From: Actinomycetota bacterium
GTDB lineage: Bacteria > Actinomycetota > Acidimicrobiia > Acidimicrobiales > AC-14
Assembly (NCBI GenBank): GCA_040754375.1
Contig: JBFMCT010000002.1
Coordinates: forward strand, 62,001 to 126,000
Direction: 5' to 3'
Length of the DNA stretch: 64,000 bases
Part shown: piece after piece, positions 11,482 through 20,226 of the stretch
Numbering within the stretch: the stretch's first letter is position 1
Layout of the letters: each line of letters opens with the position of its first letter
Notes under the pieces: model-generated
Told to the model about the DNA's origin: nothing
Database searches by the model: none
Seen by the model: only the letters and a program-made list of their open reading frames with translations
Translations under genes and position numbers: made by a program

Positions 11482-12050
11482 AGCGCCCTCCCGCTCGTGG
11501 TCCAGTAGTCGGCTGTCTCGCGGATGCCCGGAGCCAGGTCGAAGCCGTAGGCGACGCGGACATCCGCGGCCTCGAACATCGGCAAGTCGTTGACGCTCGA
11601 TCCCACGGCCACGATCGTCTCGAACCTGGCTCGTAGCCCTCTCACCGCGTCCCCCTTGTCGAGAGCCATCTCGAGGTCTACCAAGTGGTCCCCTTCGGTC
11701 CGCGCCCGTGAGCTGATGATCTCGCAACCGAACCGCTCGGCCAGCGGCGCGACCCAGCAGTCCGGCGCGCCCGTCAGCACGAAGCACCGGTCGTGCCGTA
11801 GACGGACGAAGGCCAGCATGTCCTCGTTGACCGCTGCGTAGCCCACCCGGCGGCGGGCCTCGCTCAGGGGCACGTCACGCAGGAGGCGGCACCGCAACCG
11901 CAGGGACCGGGCGAAGGGGATCGCGCCCTGCTCGGTGGCCGCGGTCAGGACCTCGATCTCCTCGGCGATGTCCGAGGCGGACGCCACCAGAGGGACCAGA
12001 GGTGTGGAAACCAGCGTGCCGTCGAGGTCGATGCAGAAGGCGGTCGCCAC
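11457..12050 (-). CDS. HAD-superfamily phosphatase, SerB-like
   Basis: Protein of 197 aa with all HAD motifs: DLDGTL near residue 8 (nucleophile and acid), VLTGAPD as motif II, a lysine in LDKGDAV as motif III, and VGSSVNDLPMFEAAD as motif IV. The layout and an all-helical cap of about 70 residues resemble phosphoserine-phosphatase-like HADs. The substrate is probably a phosphorylated precursor of the surface polymer, given its position between a nucleotidyltransferase and a methyltransferase. GTG start, with 2 nt separating it from the methyltransferase stop. Confidence 0.82.
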   Translation of the reverse strand: MATAFCIDLDGTLVSTPLVPLVASASDIAEEIEVLTAATEQGAIPFARSLRLRCRLLRDVPLSEARRRVGYAAVNEDMLAFVRLRHDRCFVLTGAPDCWVAPLAERFGCEIISSRARTEGDHLVDLEMALDKGDAVRGLRARFETIVAVGSSVNDLPMFEAADVRVAYGFDLAPGIRETADYWTTSGRALCRLLTPL

Positions 12051-12052
12051 CC

Positions 12053-12838
12053 TCAGCGCTCCAGCAGGAAGAAGTGTTGGCTCGTCTCGGCCCGGTTGGC
12101 CAAGCCGGGGTCGAGACCCTGGGAACGGGTCACCCTGAAGCCGGTGGGGACGAGGGTGCGTTCGATGACCTCACGGTAGAAGTCCACCGGCCGGTAGGCC
12201 GCGCTGTATTCCTGCTTCAGCTCGTCAGACCAGTGGCGGTCGAGCGTGAGCCGGTCGCCGGTTGCCACCGGCTCACGAAGGTAGATGGTGGCCTCGTCCG
12301 CCAGAAGGGCCGGGAGGGCGGCGATCACCCTTCCGACATCCTCGTCGTTCAGGTAGACGAGCAGCCCGGCCTGCACCACGAGGTCGAACGGAGGGGGGAT
12401 CGTCAGGCGATCAGCGGCCAGGTCGGTGGCCGCCAGCACGTCCACGGCGAAGCTCCCGGGCGGGTACACCGGGCCCAGAGAGGCGCGGGCGAGCTCGACC
12501 AGGCCGGGGCTGAAGTCGACGCCCTGGTAGGCGGACGCCCGGCTGGCCAGGTGGTGGCCCCATCTGGCGATGCCGCACCCGATGTCGAGAGCCCGGAACG
12601 ACTTCCCGGTGGGCAGCCAGCCGAGGACCAGCGCCCGTTCGACTTCGTCGCGCTGGCGGGCCAGGTCGGGGTTGGCATCCTGGTAGAGCACGGCGGTGAG
12701 CGGCTCCTGGGTCGCCGCCCTTGCCGCCCTCTCGTCGAAGAAGGCCTGGGTGGCCGAGTAGTCGAGCGGTCGGGCGGCCCCCAGGACCCGGGTCCGGGTA
12801 CGTGCCGCTTCTCGGCCGTCTCCCGGTACGTTCGCCAT
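12053..12838 (-). CDS. SAM-dependent methyltransferase
   Basis: Protein of 261 aa. Motif I is ALDIGCGIARWGHHLA near residue 83, followed by YQGVDFSPGLVELAR and FDLVVQAGLLVYLNDED, a class I methyltransferase pattern. ATG 12838 is chosen because AATACT lies 6 nt upstream; more upstream codons would run into the divergent gene's start. First gene of a minus-strand trio (methyltransferase, HAD phosphatase, nucleotidyltransferase), probably modifying a surface-polymer unit. Confidence 0.78.
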   Translation of the reverse strand: MANVPGDGREAARTRTRVLGAARPLDYSATQAFFDERAARAATQEPLTAVLYQDANPDLARQRDEVERALVLGWLPTGKSFRALDIGCGIARWGHHLASRASAYQGVDFSPGLVELARASLGPVYPPGSFAVDVLAATDLAADRLTIPPPFDLVVQAGLLVYLNDEDVGRVIAALPALLADEATIYLREPVATGDRLTLDRHWSDELKQEYSAAYRPVDFYREVIERTLVPTGFRVTRSQGLDPGLANRAETSQHFFLLER

Positions 12839-12895
12839 CACGGCAGTATTGTCGGACGGACGGTCCCAGAAGTTGAGCGTGCCGCCGGTACGAAC

Positions 12896-14044
12896 ATGAC
12901 GCCACAGCTCGACATCTACCTGTACTCCCCCCACGAGGTACCGGTGTGGGCCCCCGTTCTGGGCCCGCTGCGGGCCCGGGGGGTAGACGCCCGTTTCGTC
13001 CTCGAGCCGCCCGGCCGCAATGTTGCCTGGGGTTCCGCCCCTGACCCGGCGAGGGGATGGCTAGACGTGAAGACAGAGCGGCTCGTCAGGCTCGTCGACG
13101 CCGCGACCGAGCAGGCGGTGCTTGCTGAGCTGACTAAGGTTGGCGAGGAACCGCTTCGCCGCCGCCGGCTAAGGGCTTCGGGGGGAACGACGCAAGGCAG
13201 TTCATGGGTGCGGGGTTACTCGGGGGCGCGGGCCCGGATGATGTACGGCGTAGGTCTCGTCAATGGTGCCTACGGTCACGGAGTTGTCAATCGTGGCTTC
13301 GACTTGGTGCTGGTGCACGGGCCCTTCTCGGCCGCGGAGATCGCCCTGGCTGCCCCCGGTGTGAGGACGGCGGTGGTGGGCTTCCCCAAGTGGGCCGCGT
13401 TCCGTCGTGGCGAGGTGAGTCGCGAACGCGCCCGGGACGCACTCGGTGTCGGGCGTTCGGGCCGGCCGGTCCTGGCGTGGCTGCCTACCTGGGCTCATCG
13501 TTCGTCGCTCTCCAACGCGCCGGCACTCGCCTCCCTGGCCGAGACGTTCGAGGTGGTCATGAAGCCCCACCACAACTCGGCCAGGTTCGAGAGCGGCCGC
13601 CTCTCCGGCCTACCTCCCCAGGTGATCGCCGTGCCTGCCTCGTCGTCACTGGTCGACCTGCTGGCGGCCGCCGACGTAGTGGTCGCCGACCTGCCCAGCG
13701 GCGGGTTCACCGAGGCTCTCCTTGCCGACCGCCCGGTGGTCGTGCTCGCCCAGCCGGGTGACCGCGACCGTGCCCACGCGGCGGTCACGGAAGTGGCAGA
13801 CCTCTGCGCTGACCCTGCCGGGCTGCCTGCTCTGGCCGCCCGGGCCTACCGGGACGATCCGTGCGCCGAAGGCCGTCGCCGGTGGGCCCCGGAGCTGTTC
13901 GGGGACACACGTGGCCGTGACGACGAGTTGGCGGCCGAGGCACTAGCCGGCGTGGTCACCGAGAGCCGGTCGTTGGCGCGGGTGCTGGCCGCCGCCGGAT
14001 GGCGCGCCCGCCAACAGGCGGCACGCCTGGCCAACCGCCGATGA
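12896..14044 (+). CDS. CDP-glycerol glycerophosphotransferase-like (TagB/TagF-type GT-B)
   Basis: Protein of 382 aa. The second half reads like a Glyphos_transf domain: VVGFPKWAAF, a helix with RDALGV, VLAWLPTWAH (equivalent to the APTWR strand), VMKPHHNSARF, and VVVADLPSGGFTEALLADRP (equivalent to the DYSS-x-FD-x-LL segment). These enzymes polymerise glycerol- or ribitol-phosphate, or add related phospho-groups, at the cytoplasmic face of the membrane. Its stop overlaps the ABC exporter start by 4 nt. Family call is by pattern, not by search; a UDP-sugar GT-B enzyme is the alternative. Confidence 0.65.
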   Translation: MTPQLDIYLYSPHEVPVWAPVLGPLRARGVDARFVLEPPGRNVAWGSAPDPARGWLDVKTERLVRLVDAATEQAVLAELTKVGEEPLRRRRLRASGGTTQGSSWVRGYSGARARMMYGVGLVNGAYGHGVVNRGFDLVLVHGPFSAAEIALAAPGVRTAVVGFPKWAAFRRGEVSRERARDALGVGRSGRPVLAWLPTWAHRSSLSNAPALASLAETFEVVMKPHHNSARFESGRLSGLPPQVIAVPASSSLVDLLAAADVVVADLPSGGFTEALLADRPVVVLAQPGDRDRAHAAVTEVADLCADPAGLPALAARAYRDDPCAEGRRRWAPELFGDTRGRDDELAAEALAGVVTESRSLARVLAAAGWRARQQAARLANRR

Positions 14045-15855
14045 TCCGCTTCCTCCGCCGCCTTTGGCCGGTATTGCCAGCCCCCCAGCGACGCCGGGCG
14101 CGCCTCATCGCGGCCGGGGCCGTTCTGCTGGCCCTCCTGGACGCCTGTGGTGTCGCCCTCGTGTTCCCCCTCGTGCAACTGGGCATCGCCCGACCCGGTG
14201 ACGAGCTCTCCGGCCCCGCCCGCTGGCTGTCCGAGTGGCTGGGGACGCAGGACACCGGCAGGTTGGCGCTCATCCTCGCCTCGTCGGTGGTCGTGGTGTT
14301 CGTGGGCAAGGGCATCCTCGCGGTTGTGCTGTTGCGGTCCAACATCAGGGTCGCGCTGGAGAGCGAGACGGCGGTGGCCGACCGTTTGGTCCGGGGCTAC
14401 CTGGCCGCGCCCCTGACTTTCCACCTCGGCCGCAACAGCGCCGAACTCCAGCGAACGCTGCACGAGTCCCTTCGTAGGGTGTTCCAGGAGGGGTTGGCCA
14501 CGGCCATCCCGGCGATCGGGGACCGGGTGGTCCTGATCGCAGTGGGGGTGGTGCTGGCCGTCGTCGCTCCGATCGAGGCCCTGGCCGGGGGCATCTGGTT
14601 CGCGGTCCTGATCTGGGCCTATCGCCGCCTGACGTCCCAGAGGGTTTCCGCCTCCAGCGCGGCGTTGGTGCAGGAGAGCCGCCACGCCATCCAGCGGGTC
14701 CAGCAGGCGCTGGCATCGGTACGGGAGGTAAAGATCAGCGGCCGGGCGGATGCCATCGGCGACGCCATCCTCCGTAACCGGGAGTTGGCGGCCAGCCGGA
14801 TGAGGCTGATTGCGCTCACCGACCAGCTTCCGCGCTACTACCTCGAGATCGGCCTCATCGGGGGGGCGGCAGTCGTGAGCGCCGTGGCCTTCCAACTGCG
14901 GACGACGACCACGGCCCTGGCCGTCGTCGGCCTGTTCGTCGCTGCCGGCCTCCGCCTACTGCCCTCGCTCAACCGGTCCCTCAACGCCGAAGGCAAGGCG
15001 CGCGTGGCTATTCCGAACCTCGAGGTTATCGAGGCCGACCTGGCCGCCACCCCGAACCCCGAGGAGGTGGACCGCCCCGATCGCGACCCGCTGGACGGCG
15101 ACGAGCCCTTCCGCCAGCTGGTCCTGGGCGAGGTCGACTTCTCCTACCCGGGCCGTGAGCCCGTGCTGGCCGGTGTCGACTTGACCGTCGAGGCGGGCGA
15201 GACGATCGGGGTGGTGGGCGGGTCAGGGGCGGGCAAGTCGACCTTGATCGGCCTCGTGCTCGGCCTGCTCGACCCCTCGGGTGGGGAGGTGACGGTCAAT
15301 GGTCGCGCGCTGGCCGATTGTCGCCTCTCGTGGCAGCAGCGGCTCGGCTATGTCCCCCAGTCAGTGGCCGTCCTCGACGCCAGCGTCCGGGAGAACGTCG
15401 CTTTCGGCTGCCCACCGCAGGACATCGACGACGACCGAGTCCGGGCCGCCTTGGCCGCCGCCCAATTGGACGAGTTCGTGGCCGGCCTGCCGGGTGGCCT
15501 GCTCGGCGAGCTCGGCGAGGACGGGGCGCGCATGTCCGGGGGCCAGCGCCAGCGGCTCGGGCTGGCCCGGGCGCTGTACGACCGCCCGTCCCTGTTGGTG
15601 CTCGACGAAGCCACGTCATCGCTCGACGCGGCCACCGAGCGCCGGATCCTCAGAACCCTGGAGGCGTTGCGGGGCGACGTGACGATGGTCATCGTGAGCC
15701 ACCGCCACTCGGCCATCCGGTCGGCCGACCGCGTTGTCCACCTGGCCGGAGGCCGGGTTCACGGCATAGGACGCTACGAGGAGCTCCTGGCGACCGACCC
15801 CCTGTTCTCGGAGCTTGCTTCTATGGAGAACGACGACGACGGCGGAGGCCACTGA
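14041..15855 (+). CDS. ABC exporter, fused TMD-NBD (MsbA/PglK type)
   Basis: Half-transporter of 604 aa. About six hydrophobic segments occupy residues 1-300, and the nucleotide-binding domain follows: Walker A GGSGAGKSTL near residue 398, Q-loop YVPQSVAVLD, signature MSGGQRQRLGLARALYD, Walker B SLLVLDEATSSLD and switch VIVSHRHS. It acts as a homodimer in the cytoplasmic membrane. Coupled to the phosphotransferase-like gene and surrounded by glycosyltransferases, it probably flips a lipid-linked glycan or polymer. Its last 35 nt overlap the end of the opposing glycosyltransferase gene. Confidence 0.9.
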   Translation: MIRFLRRLWPVLPAPQRRRARLIAAGAVLLALLDACGVALVFPLVQLGIARPGDELSGPARWLSEWLGTQDTGRLALILASSVVVVFVGKGILAVVLLRSNIRVALESETAVADRLVRGYLAAPLTFHLGRNSAELQRTLHESLRRVFQEGLATAIPAIGDRVVLIAVGVVLAVVAPIEALAGGIWFAVLIWAYRRLTSQRVSASSAALVQESRHAIQRVQQALASVREVKISGRADAIGDAILRNRELAASRMRLIALTDQLPRYYLEIGLIGGAAVVSAVAFQLRTTTTALAVVGLFVAAGLRLLPSLNRSLNAEGKARVAIPNLEVIEADLAATPNPEEVDRPDRDPLDGDEPFRQLVLGEVDFSYPGREPVLAGVDLTVEAGETIGVVGGSGAGKSTLIGLVLGLLDPSGGEVTVNGRALADCRLSWQQRLGYVPQSVAVLDASVRENVAFGCPPQDIDDDRVRAALAAAQLDEFVAGLPGGLLGELGEDGARMSGGQRQRLGLARALYDRPSLLVLDEATSSLDAATERRILRTLEALRGDVTMVIVSHRHSAIRSADRVVHLAGGRVHGIGRYEELLATDPLFSELASMENDDDGGGH

Positions 15856-16777
15856 CGCCCGGCTGCCGCCGACCGGCCTTGGCGATCCCAGCCGCGTAGC
15901 AGGCGAGGCCGGCCAGGCGCAGACCGCAGAAGGCGACAGCTTGGGGGGGCGAGCAGCCGCCCGTGCGGTAGTACCGGTAGCGGCGGGCCCAGTAGGCAGG
16001 ACCGAGCATCGACCGGGTGGACGCACCGACGCCGAGGTCGGGGTGCAGGGCGGCGAGACGCTGGCGGGAGATGCCGTGTCGGTGGTACGTACGCATGAGG
16101 GCGCGCACGGACGTGCGGTGGTCGTGAAGGACCGTGGCTCGGGAGGTGACACCCAGCACGTGGCCCGCCCGGCGCAGGCGGAAGCTGAGGTCCGTGTCCT
16201 CGCCCGAGGCCATTGGGAAGCCCTCGTCGAAGCCGTCCACCTCGCGGAGGCGGTCGGTGCGATAAGCGGCGTTGGCGGTCACCAGGAAGCGCACGCCCCG
16301 CTCGTCCGAACCGTGCCCGACCAGGCGCTCCAACTGGACGAAGTCGGCCAGGAAGCCGGACTTCAAAGGTTGGATGTCGCCTCCGACCGCGGCCAGGTCG
16401 GGACGGTGGTCCATCTCCGCCACGAGGTCGACGAGCCACTGGCGGTCGGGGAGCGTGTCGTCGTCGGTGAAGGCCACGATCGGGCCGCGGGCCAGCCGCC
16501 ATCCCTGGTTGCGGGCCGCTGCCGGCCCCGCGTTGGTCTGGCGAACGTAGCGAGCACCGCTGGCCGCTGTCGTCACCGCCTCCTGGGTCGCCCCGCCGTC
16601 GTCCGACCCGTCGTCGACGACGATTACCTCGAAGCCCCCGGGGGGTGGCTCGCAGTCGGCCAGGGCAGCCAGGAGGCGGGCCAGTGACGGGGCCCGGTTG
16701 TACGTCGGCACGACCACTGTCACGGCCGGGCCACGGGCACCCGGAAGGTCGGACAGCCGGGGGGCGGGTTCACCCAT
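15821..16777 (-). CDS. Family 2 glycosyltransferase
   Basis: Protein of 318 aa with a GT-A fold: VTVVVPTYNRAPSLARLL, VIVVDDGSDD, NAGPAAARNQGWRLA, the DxD-like FTDDDTLPDRQ, and the acceptor-side FDEGFPMASGEDTDLSFRL. The basic C-terminus with Tyr-rich stretches is typical of rhamnosyl- or galactosyl-transferases acting on lipid-linked glycans. Overlaps the preceding gene by 8 nt, placing it in a methyltransferase/sugar-transferase/GT2/GT2 operon. Confidence 0.9.
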   Translation of the reverse strand: MGEPAPRLSDLPGARGPAVTVVVPTYNRAPSLARLLAALADCEPPPGGFEVIVVDDGSDDGGATQEAVTTAASGARYVRQTNAGPAAARNQGWRLARGPIVAFTDDDTLPDRQWLVDLVAEMDHRPDLAAVGGDIQPLKSGFLADFVQLERLVGHGSDERGVRFLVTANAAYRTDRLREVDGFDEGFPMASGEDTDLSFRLRRAGHVLGVTSRATVLHDHRTSVRALMRTYHRHGISRQRLAALHPDLGVGASTRSMLGPAYWARRYRYYRTGGCSPPQAVAFCGLRLAGLACYAAGIAKAGRRQPGVSGLRRRRRSP

Positions 16778-17774
16778 GCTGGTGCCTCAGGCCGGCCTTG
16801 TCGCCCACGAAGCCGACGACGGTGCCGGCCCACCAGGAGCCGTTCGTCAGGGCGATGGTGGCGGCGGCCAGGGCGTGATGGGTGAGGGGCGCGGGCTCGT
16901 CCGAACCGGCGGCCTCGACGGCCAGCAATGCTCCGGGCACGGCCAGCAAGGTGGCCGGGCCCGCCTTGCGGTACGCAAGGGCGGCCAGCCCGCCGGCGAC
17001 CAGGGGGGCGGCCAGCAGGGCGGCCTGGCGGAGCGTGGGCCGGTCGCCGCGGGCCCACCAGGTGCCCTTGACACGGCCGAAGTAGAAGTACTGGCGGGCC
17101 AGGAGGGCCAGGCTGCGGCGGGGCAGGTACCGGCTGCGAAGCTCGGAGTCGAACCACACCAGGTAGCCGGCCTCGCGGTAGCGACGGTTCAGCTCGAAGT
17201 CCTCGTTGAGGGCGACGGCTTCGGACCAACCGCCCATGGCCCGCAGATCGCCGGTGCGGAAGAAGCCCATCCACACCGTGTCGCTCGGGCCCGACCGTCG
17301 GCCTCGGCGGTAGCGGCTCAGGCCTGTCCCGTAGCGGTTGCGCAGCGCCCGGGCGATGGCGGTATCGACCAGGCCGGCCGATCGGGCGAGCGCTACCTGG
17401 GCACCGCCGACGACCCCGACGCGGTGGTCGGCCATGGCCCGCAGGCAGGTCGAGACGTAGCCGGGGGCGACTCGGCTGCGGGCGTCGACGCGGGCGACGT
17501 ACTCCCCCTTGGCGCGGTCGAGGCCGACGTTGAGGCCTACCGACGTGCGACGCCGGGGGTTTCCCTCGACCACGACCTCGGCGAAGCGGTGGGCAGCGGC
17601 AGCCCGCACGACCTCCTCGACGGTCCCGTCGTCGGATGCCGCGTCGACGACGACGAGCTGGATGCGGTCGGCGCCGTGGTCCTGGGCGGCGACGGCGTCG
17701 ATGCAGCCGGCGATGTCGGCCTGCTCGTTGCGGGCCGGGATGATCACGGTGACGAGGGGGCGCGGGGCGGTCAT
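16770..17774 (-). CDS. Membrane-associated family 2 glycosyltransferase
   Basis: Protein of 334 aa. The GT-A domain has VTVIIPARNEQADIAGCI, VVVDAASDDGTVE, GLNVGLDRAKGEYVARVDA (DxD region) and EAVALNEDFELNRRYREAG; the C-terminal 100 residues are hydrophobic with two or three probable membrane segments. The pattern resembles succinoglycan/ExoA-type transferases. Its ATG overlaps the sugar-transferase stop by 4 nt. The open frame continues upstream in the same phase but runs through the next gene out of frame and is not coding. Confidence 0.88.
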   Translation of the reverse strand: MTAPRPLVTVIIPARNEQADIAGCIDAVAAQDHGADRIQLVVVDAASDDGTVEEVVRAAAAHRFAEVVVEGNPRRRTSVGLNVGLDRAKGEYVARVDARSRVAPGYVSTCLRAMADHRVGVVGGAQVALARSAGLVDTAIARALRNRYGTGLSRYRRGRRSGPSDTVWMGFFRTGDLRAMGGWSEAVALNEDFELNRRYREAGYLVWFDSELRSRYLPRRSLALLARQYFYFGRVKGTWWARGDRPTLRQAALLAAPLVAGGLAALAYRKAGPATLLAVPGALLAVEAAGSDEPAPLTHHALAAATIALTNGSWWAGTVVGFVGDKAGLRHQHG

Positions 17775-19096
17775 CGGCCGTCCCTGCCGATCACGCTGCG
17801 GACGGTGCGGCCGATGATGCGCAAGTCGAGGCTCAGGCTCTGGTGGCGCAGGTAGTAGAACTCGTACTGGAGCTTCTCGAGGGCGTCGGCCTCGCTGGCC
17901 CCGTAGGGGTACTTCACCTGGGCCCAGCCCGTGAGCCCCGGGCGGACGAGGTGGCGCATCCGGTAGAAGGGGATCTTCTCGGCCAGCTCGGCCACGTAGT
18001 GGGGCTGCTCGGGGCGGGGGCCGACGACCGACAGGTCCCCCCGCACGATGTTGACGGCTTGGGGGAGCTCGTCGAGGTGCGTGCGCCGTAGCCAGGCCCC
18101 GAACCGGGTGATACGGGGATCGTCCTCGGCCGTCCAGTCGGTCTGGCGACCGTCGGTCGACATCGTGCGGAACTTGAGGATCTCGAATTGGCAGCCGTTC
18201 TTGCCCACCCGGGCCTGGCGGTAGAAGAGCGGGCCCCGGTTGGCCACCCGGTTGCCGACGAGGACGAAGGGTACGGCCACCGCCAGCGCAACCAGCCCGA
18301 CCCCGCCGGCCACCAGGTCGGTCACCCGCTTCAGCCGGCCGTAGCGCATGCGGTGTACCTCGCCGATGTCGAACATCAGCGACACCCGCTCCAGTTCGCT
18401 GATGGGCAGCTTGCCGAGCCACTCGTCGTAGCAGAGCGACAGAGTACGCACCCGCACGCCCTGCTCGTGCAGGAGGGCAGCCTGGGCCACGATCGAGTCG
18501 TCGGCCTGGGCGTGGCGGTCGAGCACCACGGCCGTGGCCCCGGTCTCGGCCACCAGGTCGACGAGCGGGCGGCGCCCGGCCTCGGCCGAGCCCGAGGCCG
18601 CTCGAGCGGGTTCGATCACGGCCACCAGGGTGGCCGGGCGCTCGGGGCTGGCGGCCAGGGCGTGGCCCAACTCGACGGCCTCCCCGTTCGAAGTGACGGC
18701 CACCAACCGGTCGCGGCCCTCGTCCCTCCGCCTGCCATCGGCCGCCAAGGCCGAAGCCAGCAGGTAGAGCGGCAGCAGCAGTGCCGGCGTGAGCAGCACG
18801 ACGAAGCGGGGTAGCAAGGCCGAGCCGGCCAGGAGCTGCACGATCGACACCACCACCGAGGCGGCCAAGGTGGCGGCAACGGTGTAGATCACGGTCGACC
18901 ACCGCGACCGGGTCATCTCGGGGAGCCCAACGGCGTAGGCAGCCAGGACGAGTAGGGCGACGTAGCCGGCTGACCACAGCAGCCGGGGCGAACGGGTGAA
19001 GTCGTAGCCGTTGGCGACCGCGTGCATCTTGCCGAGGGCGAGGACCGCCAGCGCAGTCCCCACGAACGACACCGGGCGGGCGCAGCGTCGCATCAT
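17771..19096 (-). CDS. Polyprenyl-phosphate sugar-phosphate transferase (WbaP/WcaJ type)
   Basis: Initiating enzyme of lipid-linked glycan assembly: moves a sugar-1-phosphate from its nucleotide to undecaprenyl phosphate. Of the 441 aa, the N-terminal part has four membrane segments and a nucleotide-binding-like central domain (ATAVVLDRHA). The C-terminal bacterial sugar transferase domain shows KRVTDLVAGGVGLVAL, the membrane re-entrant helix, FYRQARVGKNG, FEILKFRTM, RRTHLDELPQAVNI and GDLSVVGPRPEQP. ATG 19096 overlaps the methyltransferase stop by 4 nt. This gene makes the island a polysaccharide or glycopolymer locus. Confidence 0.94.
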   Translation of the reverse strand: MMRRCARPVSFVGTALAVLALGKMHAVANGYDFTRSPRLLWSAGYVALLVLAAYAVGLPEMTRSRWSTVIYTVAATLAASVVVSIVQLLAGSALLPRFVVLLTPALLLPLYLLASALAADGRRRDEGRDRLVAVTSNGEAVELGHALAASPERPATLVAVIEPARAASGSAEAGRRPLVDLVAETGATAVVLDRHAQADDSIVAQAALLHEQGVRVRTLSLCYDEWLGKLPISELERVSLMFDIGEVHRMRYGRLKRVTDLVAGGVGLVALAVAVPFVLVGNRVANRGPLFYRQARVGKNGCQFEILKFRTMSTDGRQTDWTAEDDPRITRFGAWLRRTHLDELPQAVNIVRGDLSVVGPRPEQPHYVAELAEKIPFYRMRHLVRPGLTGWAQVKYPYGASEADALEKLQYEFYYLRHQSLSLDLRIIGRTVRSVIGRDGR

Positions 19097-20226
19097 TGCG
19101 ATAAAGATCGGCTCGGCGGGACCCGGTCTTGAATGGCCGACGGCCCACCCAGGAGGGCGGCGCAGCTCCCGGGGCGATGGCGCCCGGGAACCAATGAGCC
19201 GAGACGGTCGTCCAGCCGGGCCAGCGGCAATGCCCTTGCTACGTCGAGCTTCAGCCCGAACCTCTCGAGGGCCAGCATCGGGTAGCGGAGGAAGGGACCG
19301 TGGCGGACGACCCGGCCGTCCGGGAAGGCCTCCAGGAACGGGGCCACGCGGTGGTAGTCGAGCGGGCGGCAGTGGACACCCCGTTCCCGCTTGCCGAGGA
19401 TACGCGTCCCGAGGTCGTGCAGCGCGGCCCGCCACGGTTCGACGGCGGCCAGACGACCACCGTCGCGCAGCACCCGGGCGCACTCGGGGTAGGCGAGCTG
19501 GGCGACGGTGTGGTGGAGAGACTTGGCCCAGATGCGGTCGATCGTGGCGCTGGCCAGCGGCAACTCCTCGGCCACTCCGGCGGCGCACCGGAGGCGGTCG
19601 TTCATCCCGAAGCGCTGAGCCAGGGCCCGGGCGTAGGCCAGTTCGCCCACCATGGGGCTTACGACCCAAGCCTCGGCCGCTCCGGCCAGAAGGAACATGA
19701 CTGCCTGCTCCCCCTTGCCCCCGATCTGTAGGGCTCGGGCTCCGCCGAGAGGGCTCAAGTGGTGGTAGGCCTCCCACTGCGCTGTCGACTCGTAGGCCGA
19801 GTCCAGCCACAGCTCCGCCGGGTCGGGAAAGGCCTGGCGCTGCTCTGGGGACAGCGATGCCAGGCGGTCGAGGCGTAGTTGGGACGACGAGCCGGCTCCC
19901 GGCGCCACGTTGGCGGCCGCCGCGTTGTAGAAGTCCATCTCCACGTAGGCCTCGGCGTAGCGCGGATCGGCTAGGTCTACCTCGAAGGGCCCACCTGAAG
20001 CTGGGCGAAGGACCTCGGGTGCCAGCAGCACCGGGAACCCGTTGACCACCGGATAGGCGGCCGCCCCGTCCTCGCGGACCAGGACAGTCGCGGTGGGGCC
20101 GACGGGGGTTCTCGGGCCGGCCCGCGGCGACAGGCGACCGACGAGGTCCTCGGCCTCGTCCAGGCGGTACTCGCATAGCCCCAGGCCGGTCAAGGGGCAG
20201 GCCAGCGTTTCCACGCCTGGTATCAC
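19093..20226 (-). CDS. Methyltransferase with N-terminal Trm112-like segment
   Basis: About 377 aa. The N-terminus (LACPLTGLGLCEY then AYPVVNGFPVLL) looks like the short zinc-ribbon/Trm112 segment often fused to methyltransferases; the core has ALQIGGKGEQAVMFLL, an imperfect motif I, and VLRDGGRLAAVEPW. Start uncertain: GTG 20226 and GTG 20214 are the best candidates and neither has a clear ribosome-binding site. First gene of the minus-strand operon that continues with the sugar transferase and two GT2 genes. Substrate unknown; a sugar O-methyltransferase is plausible. Confidence 0.7.
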   Translation of the reverse strand: MIPGVETLACPLTGLGLCEYRLDEAEDLVGRLSPRAGPRTPVGPTATVLVREDGAAAYPVVNGFPVLLAPEVLRPASGGPFEVDLADPRYAEAYVEMDFYNAAAANVAPGAGSSSQLRLDRLASLSPEQRQAFPDPAELWLDSAYESTAQWEAYHHLSPLGGARALQIGGKGEQAVMFLLAGAAEAWVVSPMVGELAYARALAQRFGMNDRLRCAAGVAEELPLASATIDRIWAKSLHHTVAQLAYPECARVLRDGGRLAAVEPWRAALHDLGTRILGKRERGVHCRPLDYHRVAPFLEAFPDGRVVRHGPFLRYPMLALERFGLKLDVARALPLARLDDRLGSLVPGRHRPGSCAALLGGPSAIQDRVPPSRSLSQ

